DNA of 64,000 nt from JBOGUF01 sp050696075. GTDB lineage: Bacteria > Chloroflexota > Chloroflexia > Thermomicrobiales > UBA6265. The DNA lies in the NCBI GenBank assembly GCA_050696075.1, contig JBOGUF010000196.1, positions 12,223 through 76,222 of the forward strand, given 5' to 3'. A program made the position numbers and the translations under genes. A model generated the notes under the pieces. The model was not told the origin of the DNA. It was given only the letters and a program-made list of their open reading frames with translations, and searched no databases. Positions 50,897 to 59,366 of this stretch are shown here, in pieces. The first letter of the stretch is position 1. Each line of letters opens with the position of its first letter.

Positions 50897-53080
50897 ATGC
50901 TCGATCAAGATGTAGTCCTCAAGGCCGACGAACTCTTCCTCGCCGGGGAAATCACGGCCGACGACAGCGGTGAACGGGCGACAGGACTGTACCTCAGGGA
51001 CACCCGTCACCTAAGCCGGTTCGCCGTCACCGTCAACGGACACCGGCTCGAACGACTCTCTACGCGGGTCCACGATGCGCGCCACGCCATCGTCACCCTC
51101 ACGAACGGTCACTGGCGCCTCTCCAACGGCGAAGTGATCCATCCGCACACCATTGCCGTGCGTGAGGAAATTGTCTTGGGCGCGTCGCTTGATGCCACGT
51201 TGACGGTCCAGAACTTCGGTCGTTTTCCTCTACCGTTGGGTCTGGCAATCGAGCTGGCTGCCGACTTCCGCGATCTGTTTGACATCCGCGGCATGTCGCG
51301 AGCGAAACGTGGTGTCTGCCTTCCACCGCGCAACATCGAGGATGGCGTCGTCCTGGAATACCGGGGCCTCGACGACGTTGTCGTCGAAACCGAAATCCGT
51401 GTCGATCAGGCGCACACGCTCACGCTCGTCCACACGGAAGCTCCACGGGAAAGTGAACTCGTTCCGACTCTGCCCGACCTGGAAGGTGAGTCGCGCGAGC
51501 CGAGTGACCTCGACATTCCGGGTGTGCTCCTGACGTTCGACGTCATCCTCGCTCCGGGCGCGACGTGGGCCATGCACCTCGACGTGGTTCCGCGGCCGGC
51601 AGGCGGTGGGTGGCTGGAAAATGCGGCGTCGGAGGCAGGCCAAGTCCACGCGGAGCCGATGGCGGTCGCGACGGACGATCCCCTCTTCAATGCGTTCGTC
51701 CACCAAAGCACGGCCGATCTCAACACATTGCAGACGTCATTTCCCGAAGGCGCGATGCCCGCTGCCGGCATTCCCTGGTTTGTCGCACCCTTTGGCCGTG
51801 ACAGTCTGATCGTGGGTCTGCAGACGCTGCACCAGTGCCCGGAACGAGCGGCGGGGACGCTCCGCCTGCTCGGTGCCTTACAAGCTATGGAGGAGCGCCC
51901 CGACCGAGGCGAGGAGCCCGGCAAGATCCTCCACGAGATGCGCTACGGAGAGATGGCCCGCCTCGGCGAAGTGCCGCATAGCCCCTATTTCGGCTCCGTC
52001 GATGCGACGCCGCTCTCCCTCCTCCTCTTTGCCGAAACGGTGGCCTGGACAGGCGACGAGTCGCTATATCGGGAACTTATGCCCAACGCGCTGCGTGCGA
52101 TCGAGTGGATCGATCGCTACGGTGACGTCGATGGCGACGGTCTTGTCGAATACCGGACCGGCGCCAAGGGCCTTGGGCAAATCAGTCATCAGGTCTGGAA
52201 GGATAGCTGGGATTCCCTCCACCACACGGACGGGCGCCCTGGCCAAGGTGCGATTGCCGCCGTCGAGGTGCAAGGCTACGTTTATGCCGCCTTCCGCCGA
52301 CTGGCCGATGTCGCGGAGCGTTATGGCGAAACCGCTTGGGCGGCACAGTTGCGCCAGCGAGCATCCGCAATACAACAATTGGTCGAAGAGCGCTTCTGGC
52401 TCGCCGAAGCAGCGTTCTATGCTCAGGCGCTGGATGGGGATAAAGAGCCAATACGGGCGATCAGCTCGAACCCCGGACATCTACTGTTTTGCGGCCTGCC
52501 ATCGCCCGATCGCGCGAATGCGATAGCGGTACGCTTAGGTCAATCGGACATGTCGAGTGGATGGGGAGTCCGCACGCTGAGCGCCGAGGCCGCGACCTAC
52601 AACCCCATGAGCTACCACAACGGTTCGGTCTGGCCGCACGACAATAGCCTGGCTGCCGCTGGCCTCTTCGCCTATGGGCATGCAGAGGAGGGGAACGCTA
52701 TTGCCGCTGCGCTCTTGGCAGCGAGCCGGTCCGACCCACGCCAGCGCCTACCCGAACTCTATTGCGGATTTCCGCGGGAAGGACCGGACGACGTTGCGCC
52801 GGTCGCCTATCCGGTGAGTTGTAGCCCGCAGGCCTGGGCGGCCGGATCTGCCCCATTATTGGTGCGCTCGATGCTCGGCCTGTCGGTTGATACCGGCACG
52901 GAACGACTCCGCGTCACGCCGGCGTTGCCGGATTGGCTCGTATCGGTCACGATTCGAAACCTGTATGTCCTGGGACGGACGATGTCGCTGACTGTTCGCC
53001 GCGACGGCGACGACTACCTAATCGACTCTGAAGGACCGATCGAGCGCCGCCCGCCCGCCTTTGCGGCCACATCTGATTAA
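50897..53080 (+). CDS. Glycogen-debranching-like amylo-alpha-1,6-glucosidase
   Basis: 727 residues. Residues 1-210 form the GDE_N_bis domain (RATGLYLRDTRHLSRFAVTVNG is characteristic). From about residue 265 to 700 is an (alpha/alpha)6 glycosidase barrel: AAGIPWFVAPFGRDSLIVGLQ, DYG-like DRYGDVDGDGLVEYR, GLGQISHQVWKDSWDS and YHNGSVWPHDNSLAA hold the conserved acidic and aromatic residues. Related enzymes act on glycogen branches, sucrose or glucosylglycerate-like compounds, so the exact substrate is open. The ATG follows AGGGAGC. It starts a three-gene run with VOC and amidohydrolase genes. Confidence 0.85.
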   Translation: MLDQDVVLKADELFLAGEITADDSGERATGLYLRDTRHLSRFAVTVNGHRLERLSTRVHDARHAIVTLTNGHWRLSNGEVIHPHTIAVREEIVLGASLDATLTVQNFGRFPLPLGLAIELAADFRDLFDIRGMSRAKRGVCLPPRNIEDGVVLEYRGLDDVVVETEIRVDQAHTLTLVHTEAPRESELVPTLPDLEGESREPSDLDIPGVLLTFDVILAPGATWAMHLDVVPRPAGGGWLENAASEAGQVHAEPMAVATDDPLFNAFVHQSTADLNTLQTSFPEGAMPAAGIPWFVAPFGRDSLIVGLQTLHQCPERAAGTLRLLGALQAMEERPDRGEEPGKILHEMRYGEMARLGEVPHSPYFGSVDATPLSLLLFAETVAWTGDESLYRELMPNALRAIEWIDRYGDVDGDGLVEYRTGAKGLGQISHQVWKDSWDSLHHTDGRPGQGAIAAVEVQGYVYAAFRRLADVAERYGETAWAAQLRQRASAIQQLVEERFWLAEAAFYAQALDGDKEPIRAISSNPGHLLFCGLPSPDRANAIAVRLGQSDMSSGWGVRTLSAEAATYNPMSYHNGSVWPHDNSLAAAGLFAYGHAEEGNAIAAALLAASRSDPRQRLPELYCGFPREGPDDVAPVAYPVSCSPQAWAAGSAPLLVRSMLGLSVDTGTERLRVTPALPDWLVSVTIRNLYVLGRTMSLTVRRDGDDYLIDSEGPIERRPPAFAATSD

Positions 53081-53095
53081 CCGAAGGGACAACCT

Positions 53096-53608
53096 ATGAG
53101 CACCACGCCGGCAAGCATCGAGTCCAGAATCCATCCCGAAACGAAGATCGGCCACGTCCATCTCAAAGTTTCGGACCTTGATCGCGCTATCGCCTTCTAC
53201 CGCGATGCGCTCGGCTTTGAACTGATTCAGCAGTACGGAGGACAAGCTGCTTTCCTCTCCGCTGGCGGATACCATCATCACATTGGCCTCAATACTTGGG
53301 AGAGCCAGGGCGGACCTCCACCGGCGCCGGGTACGACCGGTCTCTACCACTTCGCGATTCTCTACCCCAACCGCGTCGAACTTGCGCGGGCGTTTAAACG
53401 CCTACGCGACTACGGCGTCCCCATCACCGGCGCCTCAGACCACGGCGTCAGTGAAGCGATTTACTTCAACGATCCTGATGGCAACGGACTCGAGATTTAC
53501 CGCGATCGCGACCCGGCGGACTGGCCACGCCTTCCCAATGGCGAGTTACGCATGACCCTCGACTCACTCGACCTTCCTGACCTTCTCGCGGAACTGGAAC
53601 GGGATTAA
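53096..53608 (+). CDS. VOC-family protein, CatE/2,3-dioxygenase-like
   Basis: 170 residues, one VOC unit of two modules. IGHVHLKVSDLDRAIAFYRDALGFEL carries the first metal His; YHHHIGLNTW and GLYHFAILYP follow; EAIYFNDPDGNGLEIYRDR carries the Glu ligand. The YHHHIGLNTW stretch is typical of the CatE/YkcA group annotated as catechol-2,3-dioxygenase-like, but most such proteins have no proven substrate. Sits 15 bases after the glucosidase gene, preceded by GAAGGG. Confidence 0.85.
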   Translation: MSTTPASIESRIHPETKIGHVHLKVSDLDRAIAFYRDALGFELIQQYGGQAAFLSAGGYHHHIGLNTWESQGGPPPAPGTTGLYHFAILYPNRVELARAFKRLRDYGVPITGASDHGVSEAIYFNDPDGNGLEIYRDRDPADWPRLPNGELRMTLDSLDLPDLLAELERD

Positions 53609-53631
53609 CTCGCCCTCGTTTGGAGAACTGG

Positions 53632-55275
53632 ATGCCCCACCGACCACTTGCGCCCGATCTTGTCCTCGTCAACGCCGTCGTCCACACGATGAACGCGAAC
53701 GACCTGACCGCAACGGCCGTCGCGATGAAAGACGGCCGCTTCGTCGGCGTCGGCCTCGACGATGAGATGCGCAATCTCGCCGGATTCGGGACGGTGGTCG
53801 AGGACTTGGACCGCGGAAACGTCGTGCCCGGTCTGATCGACGCGCACAACCATTTGCTGGCATCCGGTCGGGTACTGGGCCAAATCCAACTCTACGACTG
53901 CCGGTCGATTGGCGAGATCGTGGAGCGTGTTGCCGAACGCGCCAGGACGACGCCGCCCGGCGAATGGATCCTCGGCCGTGGCTGGGACGAGAGCTTGCTG
54001 GAGGAGCGGCGGCATCCAACCCGGCACGACCTTGACGCCGCCACCGCGGGTCACCCAGTCGTGTTGCATCGCGTCTGGAACAAGTTGGCCGCCAACTCGA
54101 TGGCGCTTGAGCGCGCCGGGATCGGTCCGGACACGCCGGACCCACCGGCGGACACGCTTTACGCCGGGTCATTCGAGCGGGATGGAGCGGGCGATCCGAC
54201 GGGACTCTTTCGCGACCGCGCCAAGGAGCTGATGACGGATCACATTCCGTTGCCCACCGAAGACGAGCTCGTCGATGCGATCGAACTGGCCTGTCGTGCA
54301 TACGGCGCGGTCGGCTTGACGGGGGTCGGCGAGCCGGGACTCGATCCGGATGAGATGCGCGCTTTCCATCGCGCCTACCGTGAGCGACGATTGACCGTGC
54401 GGACCGACCTGTTGGTGGCAGCATGGGGATTCGTTCCCGCCAGCGACGAGCACCTGCTGAAAGATCGGATCGCCTCGATTGGCGTGGAGGGCGGGTTTGG
54501 CGACGACCATCTTCGGCTTGGGGGCGTCAAGTTCATGCCGGATGGCGGCGTCGGCGACCGTACCGCCCGTATGCTTGCTCCCTATGTAGGCGAGCCGGAC
54601 AACCGTGGTACGTGGGCTGTTGATCCTGATCGCTTGCCGGCCCTGATCCGCTGGGTGCATGATCGCGGGTGGGCGATCGATACCCATACCTGCGGTGACG
54701 AATCGCAGGAGCGTGTCGTGCGGGCGTATGTGGCGGCCCAGGAGGCCAATCCGAAGCCGTGGCTCCGCCATCGCGTCCACCACGCCTATTTCCCAACGCC
54801 TGAGGTGATGCGGTTGATGGCGACCTATCGCATTCCGGCAGTGGTTTCGAACCCGTTTATTGCGAACCTCGGCGAGAGTTTCGTGAGCTCGGTCGGCGCG
54901 GAGCGCGCGGCGCAAGCGATGCCGATGCGGTCATACATTGACGCGGGCGTGCCACTCGCTGGATCGTCAGATTCGCCCGTCTCAGATCACAACCCATGGG
55001 TCGGCATAGGGGCGGCAGCAACGCGACTGACCGTCACGGGCCGCGTCCTTGGCGAAGGCGAGCGCATCACCGCCCGCGAAGCGTTGCGCTCGTATACGAT
55101 CGGCGGGGCGTATGCGCTCGGGCGAGAAGGCGACCTCGGGTCGATTGAGCCGGGAAAATTGGCCGATCTCGTCGTGCTCGACGTCGATCCGCTCGCGATG
55201 CCCAGCACCGAGATCGCGACGGTCCGACCGCGGGCGACAATGGTCGGCGGGCGGTGGGTCTTCGACCGTCGGTGA
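53632..55275 (+). CDS. YtcJ-type metal-dependent amidohydrolase
   Basis: 547 residues of the amidohydrolase_3 family. The metal motifs are IDAHNHLLASG (HxH), the long inserted domain, WAIDTHTCGDESQERVVR (His), LRHRVHHAYFPTPEVM (His) and the final Asp in LAGSSDSPVSDHNPW. C-terminal YALGREGDLGSIEPGKLADLVVLDVDP is the typical composite-domain return. Hydrolyses C-N bonds in cyclic amides or amidines; the substrate is unknown. The ATG at 53632 follows GGAG by six bases; an in-frame TTG 12 bases earlier is within that site. Confidence 0.88.
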   Translation: MPHRPLAPDLVLVNAVVHTMNANDLTATAVAMKDGRFVGVGLDDEMRNLAGFGTVVEDLDRGNVVPGLIDAHNHLLASGRVLGQIQLYDCRSIGEIVERVAERARTTPPGEWILGRGWDESLLEERRHPTRHDLDAATAGHPVVLHRVWNKLAANSMALERAGIGPDTPDPPADTLYAGSFERDGAGDPTGLFRDRAKELMTDHIPLPTEDELVDAIELACRAYGAVGLTGVGEPGLDPDEMRAFHRAYRERRLTVRTDLLVAAWGFVPASDEHLLKDRIASIGVEGGFGDDHLRLGGVKFMPDGGVGDRTARMLAPYVGEPDNRGTWAVDPDRLPALIRWVHDRGWAIDTHTCGDESQERVVRAYVAAQEANPKPWLRHRVHHAYFPTPEVMRLMATYRIPAVVSNPFIANLGESFVSSVGAERAAQAMPMRSYIDAGVPLAGSSDSPVSDHNPWVGIGAAATRLTVTGRVLGEGERITAREALRSYTIGGAYALGREGDLGSIEPGKLADLVVLDVDPLAMPSTEIATVRPRATMVGGRWVFDRR

Positions 55276-55297
55276 TGGATCGAGAGAGCATCGTCGA

Positions 55298-55549
55298 TCA
55301 GAGGCCGCGCAGCAGCGCCAAATCCTCCTCGCTCACTTGCTCGATGAGGAAAAGATCGACACCGGCCTCTTCTAGCGTCGCGCGAAAGCGCAGGACAAGC
55401 GCCAGTTCGCGCTCGTTCAACGCGTAGCCGTGCTGGTGCAGCGCGGCCCGCAGATCGTCCCGGGCGACGGCGCGAAAGTCGGGATCGCTCATCGCCTGCT
55501 CGGCCAAGCGCCTAAGCACATCCATTCGAATCTCGTTTGTTGCGTCCAT
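55298..55549 (-). CDS. Small NHLP/Nif11-leader-like protein
   Basis: 83 residues. The central pattern VLRRLAEQAMSDPDFRAVARDDLRAALHQHGYALNERELALV (read across residues 11-52) resembles the leader-peptide families of ribosomally made peptides (Nif11/NHLP and the Chloroflexota Os1348 or Franean1_4349 types): helix, D-P-x-F-R, an acidic spacer and a Gly-Tyr before the next helix. It lacks a Cys/Ser/Thr-rich core, ending in EEAGVDLFLIEQVSEEDLALLRGL. No modification enzyme is adjacent. An unrelated small helical protein is the alternative. Convergent with the amidohydrolase gene. Confidence 0.6.
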   Translation of the reverse strand: MDATNEIRMDVLRRLAEQAMSDPDFRAVARDDLRAALHQHGYALNERELALVLRFRATLEEAGVDLFLIEQVSEEDLALLRGL

Positions 55550-55765
55550 TCCCGTCCTACTGTATCTCGTGCTGGGCCACCAGTCAGCCTCACTGGAACC
55601 CAGGCGATCGTCGTCGCAATCTCAGCTCAGCGTCGCCCCAATCCCTCACGATACTCAGATTGTACAACGCTCTGGCCCGCAAGTTTGTGACGGGGTTCTT
55701 GGACCGTGGTAGGCTGCCTATACGATGACCGCATTCATCGCGACCGATCTCTGAAGGTGACGCCC

Positions 55766-57508
55766 ATGAGGTGGCTTGGCGGAACGCGGACGAACTCAGC
55801 CTGGCCCACCGCGCCCCGGCCGGATCAAGCCGCTGTCGTCTGTCCAAAGTGCGGTACGCCGCTCGTCGGCAAACCGCGATTCTTACGCCATCGGGTGTGC
55901 GACGAATGCTTTATGCACTTTCCGATTGACGCGCGCACGCGCATCTCCGGTCTGGTCGATGCCGGCTCGTTCCAAGAAACAGACGCCGAGCTCGTATCGG
56001 GCGACCCACTGGACTTCGAGGACGACGCACCGTATCCAGAGCGACTGTGCGAACAGCATGCGCGCACGGGACTGCGCGACGCCGCGGTCTTTGGCATGGC
56101 CATGCTGCGTGGGCAGCCGGTCGTAGTCGCGGTGCTCGATTTTGGCTTTATGGGCGGTAGCATGGGCGTCGTCGTCGGCGAAAAGGTGACGCGCGCCGCC
56201 GAGCTAGCAATACGTCACCGCCGGCCGCTCATCACGATCGTCGCGAGTGGCGGCGCCCGCATGCAAGAAGGCCTGTACTCCTTGCTGCAAATGGCCAAGA
56301 CCGCGTCCGCAATGCAGCGACTGCATCAGGCCGGCGTTCCGCATCTGTCAGTCTTGACCCATCCGACCACGGGAGGGGTCTTCGCCTCGTTTGCCAGCCT
56401 GGGCGACGTCATCGTCGCGGAACCGGGCGCGCTCATCGGGTTCGCCGGGCCACGAGTCGTCGAGCAGGTCCTCGGTAAGCCGCTGCCGCGTGGGTCGCAC
56501 ACGGCGGAGTTCCTGCTGCGACACGGCATCATCGACGCGGTTGTTGACCGGCACCGCTTGCGTGGCCACCTCTGCACCGTCGTTGAGTTACTCAGCGGCG
56601 ATCGGGCCCACGGAGATCATGCGTCTCCGAAGGAATCGACCGACCGGCAGACGACGGACGAGTTGAGCGTTTGGGATATCGTGCAGGCGGCGCGAGATGC
56701 GAATCGGCCGACCAGCCTCGATTACGTCGAGCGCATCTGCGATCAATGGGTCGAGCTCCACGGCGATCGTCAGTCGGGCGACGATCCGGCCGTCATTGCC
56801 GGGCTCGGCTCGATCAGCGGACTCAACGTCGCCGTGATCGGCTTCGAACGCGGCCACGGCGGCGAATCGGAGCGGCGTCGCCACGGCCGGCCGATGCCCG
56901 ACGGATATCGCAAGGCGCGGCGCGTGATGCAATTGGCCGCGCGCTTTGGCCTTCCCGTGGTGACACTTGTCGATACGCCTGGCGCCTATCCCGGCATCGA
57001 AGCCGAGCAGGGTGGACTCGCCAGCGAAATTGCGCAATGTATGGCGACGATGAGCGATCTGCCGGTCCCAATCGTGGCGGCCATCGTCGGCGAGGGAGGC
57101 AGCGGTGGCGCGTTGGCGCTCGCGGTGGCCGATGTCGTCTTGATGCAGTCTCGTGCCATTTACTCGGTCATTGCGCCCGAGGGAGCCGCGGCGATCCTCT
57201 ATCGCGACGCGGGACGGGCCCCGGAGCTTGCCGAGAAGCTGCGACTGACGGCGCACGACTGCCATGCAGCCGGCATCGTCGATCGGATCGTGCCGGAACC
57301 GCCGGGAGGCGCGGCGGCGGACGTCGATCTGGCGGCTTCGTTCCTCCAGGCGGCGGTGAGCGATGCGCTGTCGCGCCTGCGCGAGCAATCGCCGCAACGT
57401 CTCGTCCGATCCCGGATCGATCGCTTTCGCAACTATGGGCGCGCGTCGATCGAGACGAAGCCACGGTCAACGGCACCGACAGCGGCGCCGGCAACAGGGG
57501 CAGATTGA
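55766..57508 (+). CDS. Fused acetyl-CoA carboxylase carboxyltransferase (AccD-AccA)
   Basis: 580 residues joining both carboxyltransferase subunits, beta first. The N-terminus has the AccD zinc ribbon (C26, C29, C45, C48). Residues to about 285 are the beta crotonase fold (LDFGFMGGSMGVVVGEKVTRA, VASGGARMQEGLYSLLQMAK, GALIGFAGPRVVEQVLG). After a hydrophilic linker (ASPKESTDRQTTDELSV), residues 300-560 are the alpha fold (RPTSLDYVERICDQWVELHGDR, RHGRPMPDGYRKARRVM, LVDTPGAYPGIEAEQGG, GEGGSGGALALAVADVVLM). It makes malonyl-CoA with biotin carboxylase and BCCP, which are not in the window. The ATG follows AAGGTGA. Confidence 0.93.
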   Translation: MRWLGGTRTNSAWPTAPRPDQAAVVCPKCGTPLVGKPRFLRHRVCDECFMHFPIDARTRISGLVDAGSFQETDAELVSGDPLDFEDDAPYPERLCEQHARTGLRDAAVFGMAMLRGQPVVVAVLDFGFMGGSMGVVVGEKVTRAAELAIRHRRPLITIVASGGARMQEGLYSLLQMAKTASAMQRLHQAGVPHLSVLTHPTTGGVFASFASLGDVIVAEPGALIGFAGPRVVEQVLGKPLPRGSHTAEFLLRHGIIDAVVDRHRLRGHLCTVVELLSGDRAHGDHASPKESTDRQTTDELSVWDIVQAARDANRPTSLDYVERICDQWVELHGDRQSGDDPAVIAGLGSISGLNVAVIGFERGHGGESERRRHGRPMPDGYRKARRVMQLAARFGLPVVTLVDTPGAYPGIEAEQGGLASEIAQCMATMSDLPVPIVAAIVGEGGSGGALALAVADVVLMQSRAIYSVIAPEGAAAILYRDAGRAPELAEKLRLTAHDCHAAGIVDRIVPEPPGGAAADVDLAASFLQAAVSDALSRLREQSPQRLVRSRIDRFRNYGRASIETKPRSTAPTAAPATGAD

Positions 57509-57509
57509 G

Positions 57510-58448
57510 ATGGCCGTCATCACACTCGCCCGGCAGGTCGGCAGCGGCGGTTCGTCGATCGCGTCCGCGCTCGCCGACCGCCTCGAATACCGCATCTTTG
57601 ATCGGCATGCGCTGCGCCAAGAAGCGCAACGCATCGGGCTTGAGCTCCCGTCGACGTTCGAGGAGTTTGCGCGGGAAGAGCGCGCGATCGCGGTCGGTGC
57701 CACGGAGACGCCGGGGCTGTACGTTAGCTACGGCGAGTTGGAGTTCGACCAAGCCATCCTGGGACGAGGTGACGACGCGTCGCGAGTCGTGGCCCCGTCG
57801 TTCCTCGATGCGCTCACCACGCGGCGACGGGAGATTCTCCTCGCGTTGCACGCCGTCGTCTTTCGCTTGGCCGCCCTCGACCGCATGATCTTTGTTGGAG
57901 CCGGAACGCAGATCTTGCTCGCCGACACTCCTGGCGTGCTGCGCGCAAAGATTATGGCCGCGGAAGCGGTTCGTGCCGGGCGACTCTCGTCCACGTATGG
58001 GCTGCCGCCCGAACATGCCCTACGGGCCGTGCGACGAGCCGACTACGAGCAGCGCGATTACAACAAGGCGATTTACGGCGCCGATTGGGACGACCCGTTG
58101 CTCTGGGACGTCGTCGTCAATACCGACCACGTCACGGTCGAAGATGCGAGCGAATGGCTGGCAGGATTGGTCGGACGTACGCCCTACGACGAGCGCCTGG
58201 CCGACGCGGTGTCATCCGTGCTCCGCGCCGCTGGTGACATCAATCTCCAGTTGGCGCACCAGGACGCGCTCCGGTCGGCCACGATCTTCGCGGCGCCAAA
58301 CGCGGACGGCGTCGTTCTCTACGGAGAGGCGAAGACGCGAGCCGCACGCGATGAGGCAATCAGGCTGGCCGAGACCGCGGCGGGCGCGGTGCCCGTGCGA
58401 GACGAAGTTTTCGTGTTCGGGGAGGATGGATTGCTTGGTGAGTGGTAA
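57510..58448 (+). CDS. Cytidylate-kinase-like protein fused to a BON-like domain
   Basis: 312 residues. Residues 1-220 fit the cytidylate-kinase-like family (PF13189 type): ITLARQVGSGGSSIASALAD is the P-loop, with the usual GK replaced by GS, FDRHALRQEA follows, and WDDPLLWDVVVNTDHVTVED is the C-terminal block. Residues about 228-303 look like a BON domain (LADAVSSVLRAAGDINLQL, ADGVVLYGEAKTRAARDEAI, GAVPVRDEVFVFG), a fold usually found on membrane or osmotic-stress proteins. The loss of the P-loop Lys suggests altered or no kinase activity. It starts two bases after the AccDA stop, so it is co-transcribed. Confidence 0.75.
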   Translation: MAVITLARQVGSGGSSIASALADRLEYRIFDRHALRQEAQRIGLELPSTFEEFAREERAIAVGATETPGLYVSYGELEFDQAILGRGDDASRVVAPSFLDALTTRRREILLALHAVVFRLAALDRMIFVGAGTQILLADTPGVLRAKIMAAEAVRAGRLSSTYGLPPEHALRAVRRADYEQRDYNKAIYGADWDDPLLWDVVVNTDHVTVEDASEWLAGLVGRTPYDERLADAVSSVLRAAGDINLQLAHQDALRSATIFAAPNADGVVLYGEAKTRAARDEAIRLAETAAGAVPVRDEVFVFGEDGLLGEW

Positions 58449-58500
58449 CCCCTTTTGGAGGCGCCAGGACTACGTTCAGCGAGGAATGAGGAGGAGCGTG

Positions 58501-58875
58501 ATGCATCGGCTCAGCGGAGCAGTCGGATCGGTGGTCGGTAAGGCGCGGAAGATGGCCCACCGCGGCCCATCCGACGAGGAGCGACGAGAGACCTTCTACC
58601 GCGAATTCGGCCAGTACCCGCCGAATTTCGAAGCTCCCCAATCCGAGCGGGAGCGATTTGGTCGGGAGGTAGTGCGGCCGGTGCTGACGCAGCGCGCCCA
58701 AGCGGTGCGGCAGGCAGAGCAGGATCGCGTTCAGAACGCCTCCTCACCGAGCGTAGAGCAAACCAAGGGGGAGGCGGAAGCGGCGTTTGCCCACGCCTAC
58801 GCGCTGGCAGTCGGCTTGAAGGTCGCCAAGAAGGGCCAGACCTACCAGGACTACCTCGGGTCGGAGGCGTCGTAG
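58501..58875 (+). CDS. Small protein of unknown function
   Basis: 124 residues, not recognised. Basic N-terminus with a short amphipathic stretch (LSGAVGSVVGKARKM), then a highly charged middle (SDEERRETFYREFGQYPPNF, SERERFGREVV, VRQAEQDRVQ) and a helical C-terminus (AFAHAYALAVGLKVAKKGQTYQDYL). Overall it is hydrophilic and probably helical or partly coiled. The ATG at 58501 follows AGGAGGAG, an excellent ribosome site; earlier in-frame starts are less well placed. It follows the kinase-like/BON gene by 52 bases and likely belongs to the accDA transcript. Confidence 0.65.
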   Translation: MHRLSGAVGSVVGKARKMAHRGPSDEERRETFYREFGQYPPNFEAPQSERERFGREVVRPVLTQRAQAVRQAEQDRVQNASSPSVEQTKGEAEAAFAHAYALAVGLKVAKKGQTYQDYLGSEAS

Positions 58876-59104
58876 TGCGCGAAGGAACCGGATAAGCTGA
58901 GCGGCATCGGCCGTCCCCGTATCGTGTGGGCGCCCGCGGGACCTTGGCCCGCGCTGTTCTCCCATCGCGGCGATTGCATGGCGTCCTCCCCGCATCCCGG
59001 CGGCGAAGCAAGGGTACCCGTTCAGGTTTCCAAAGCGGTCCTTGGCTGCTGGCCAGGACCCATTGACCCGTGCTTTTGCTGTCAATATTGCTGTCAAATG
59101 CGAC

Positions 59105-59137
59105 GATGCCCGGAGGCCCAAGCGACCGCCGGGCATC
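59105..59137 (-). terminator. Hairpin downstream of tRNA-Lys
   Basis: GATGCCCGG and CCGGGCATC pair perfectly over nine bases. The hairpin is 28 bases beyond the tRNA 3' end on the same strand and is followed by GCATTT. It is the most likely transcription stop or processing structure for the tRNA. Confidence 0.5.
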
Positions 59138-59165
59138 ATTCTTGGCGTCATGCTGGGCTTCTTGG

Positions 59166-59241
59166 TGGTGACCCCGCAGGGACTCGAACCCTGAACCAAC
59201 GGATTAAAAGTCCGCTGCTCTGCCAATTGAGCTACGGGGTC
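59166..59241 (-). tRNA. tRNA-Lys (UUU)
   Basis: A full cloverleaf on the reverse strand, 76 bases with encoded CCA. Acceptor stem GACCCCG pairs with CGGGGTC; discriminator A. D arm contains AGCTCAATTGGCAGAGC. The anticodon loop is CTTTTAA with anticodon TTT between GCGGA and TCCGT. The T arm has GGTTCGAGTCC. The CCA occupies 59166-59168. Confidence 0.97.
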
Positions 59242-59366
59242 GCGCCGCCACATCGCGCGCCGTGGCATACGACCATCGTACCAACTCTTGACGGTCTGAC
59301 GCCAGGTTTGCCGCTTCGTCGCGGTCGCGGCGGCAGACACAGCGCACGCGTCGCGAGACGTACTCC

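Noticed and set aside
58744..59340. Reverse-strand open frame containing VAQLAEQRTFNPLVQGSSPCG-like sequence
   Set aside because: This is the well-known false translation of a tRNA gene; the stretch is tRNA-Lys at 59166-59241.
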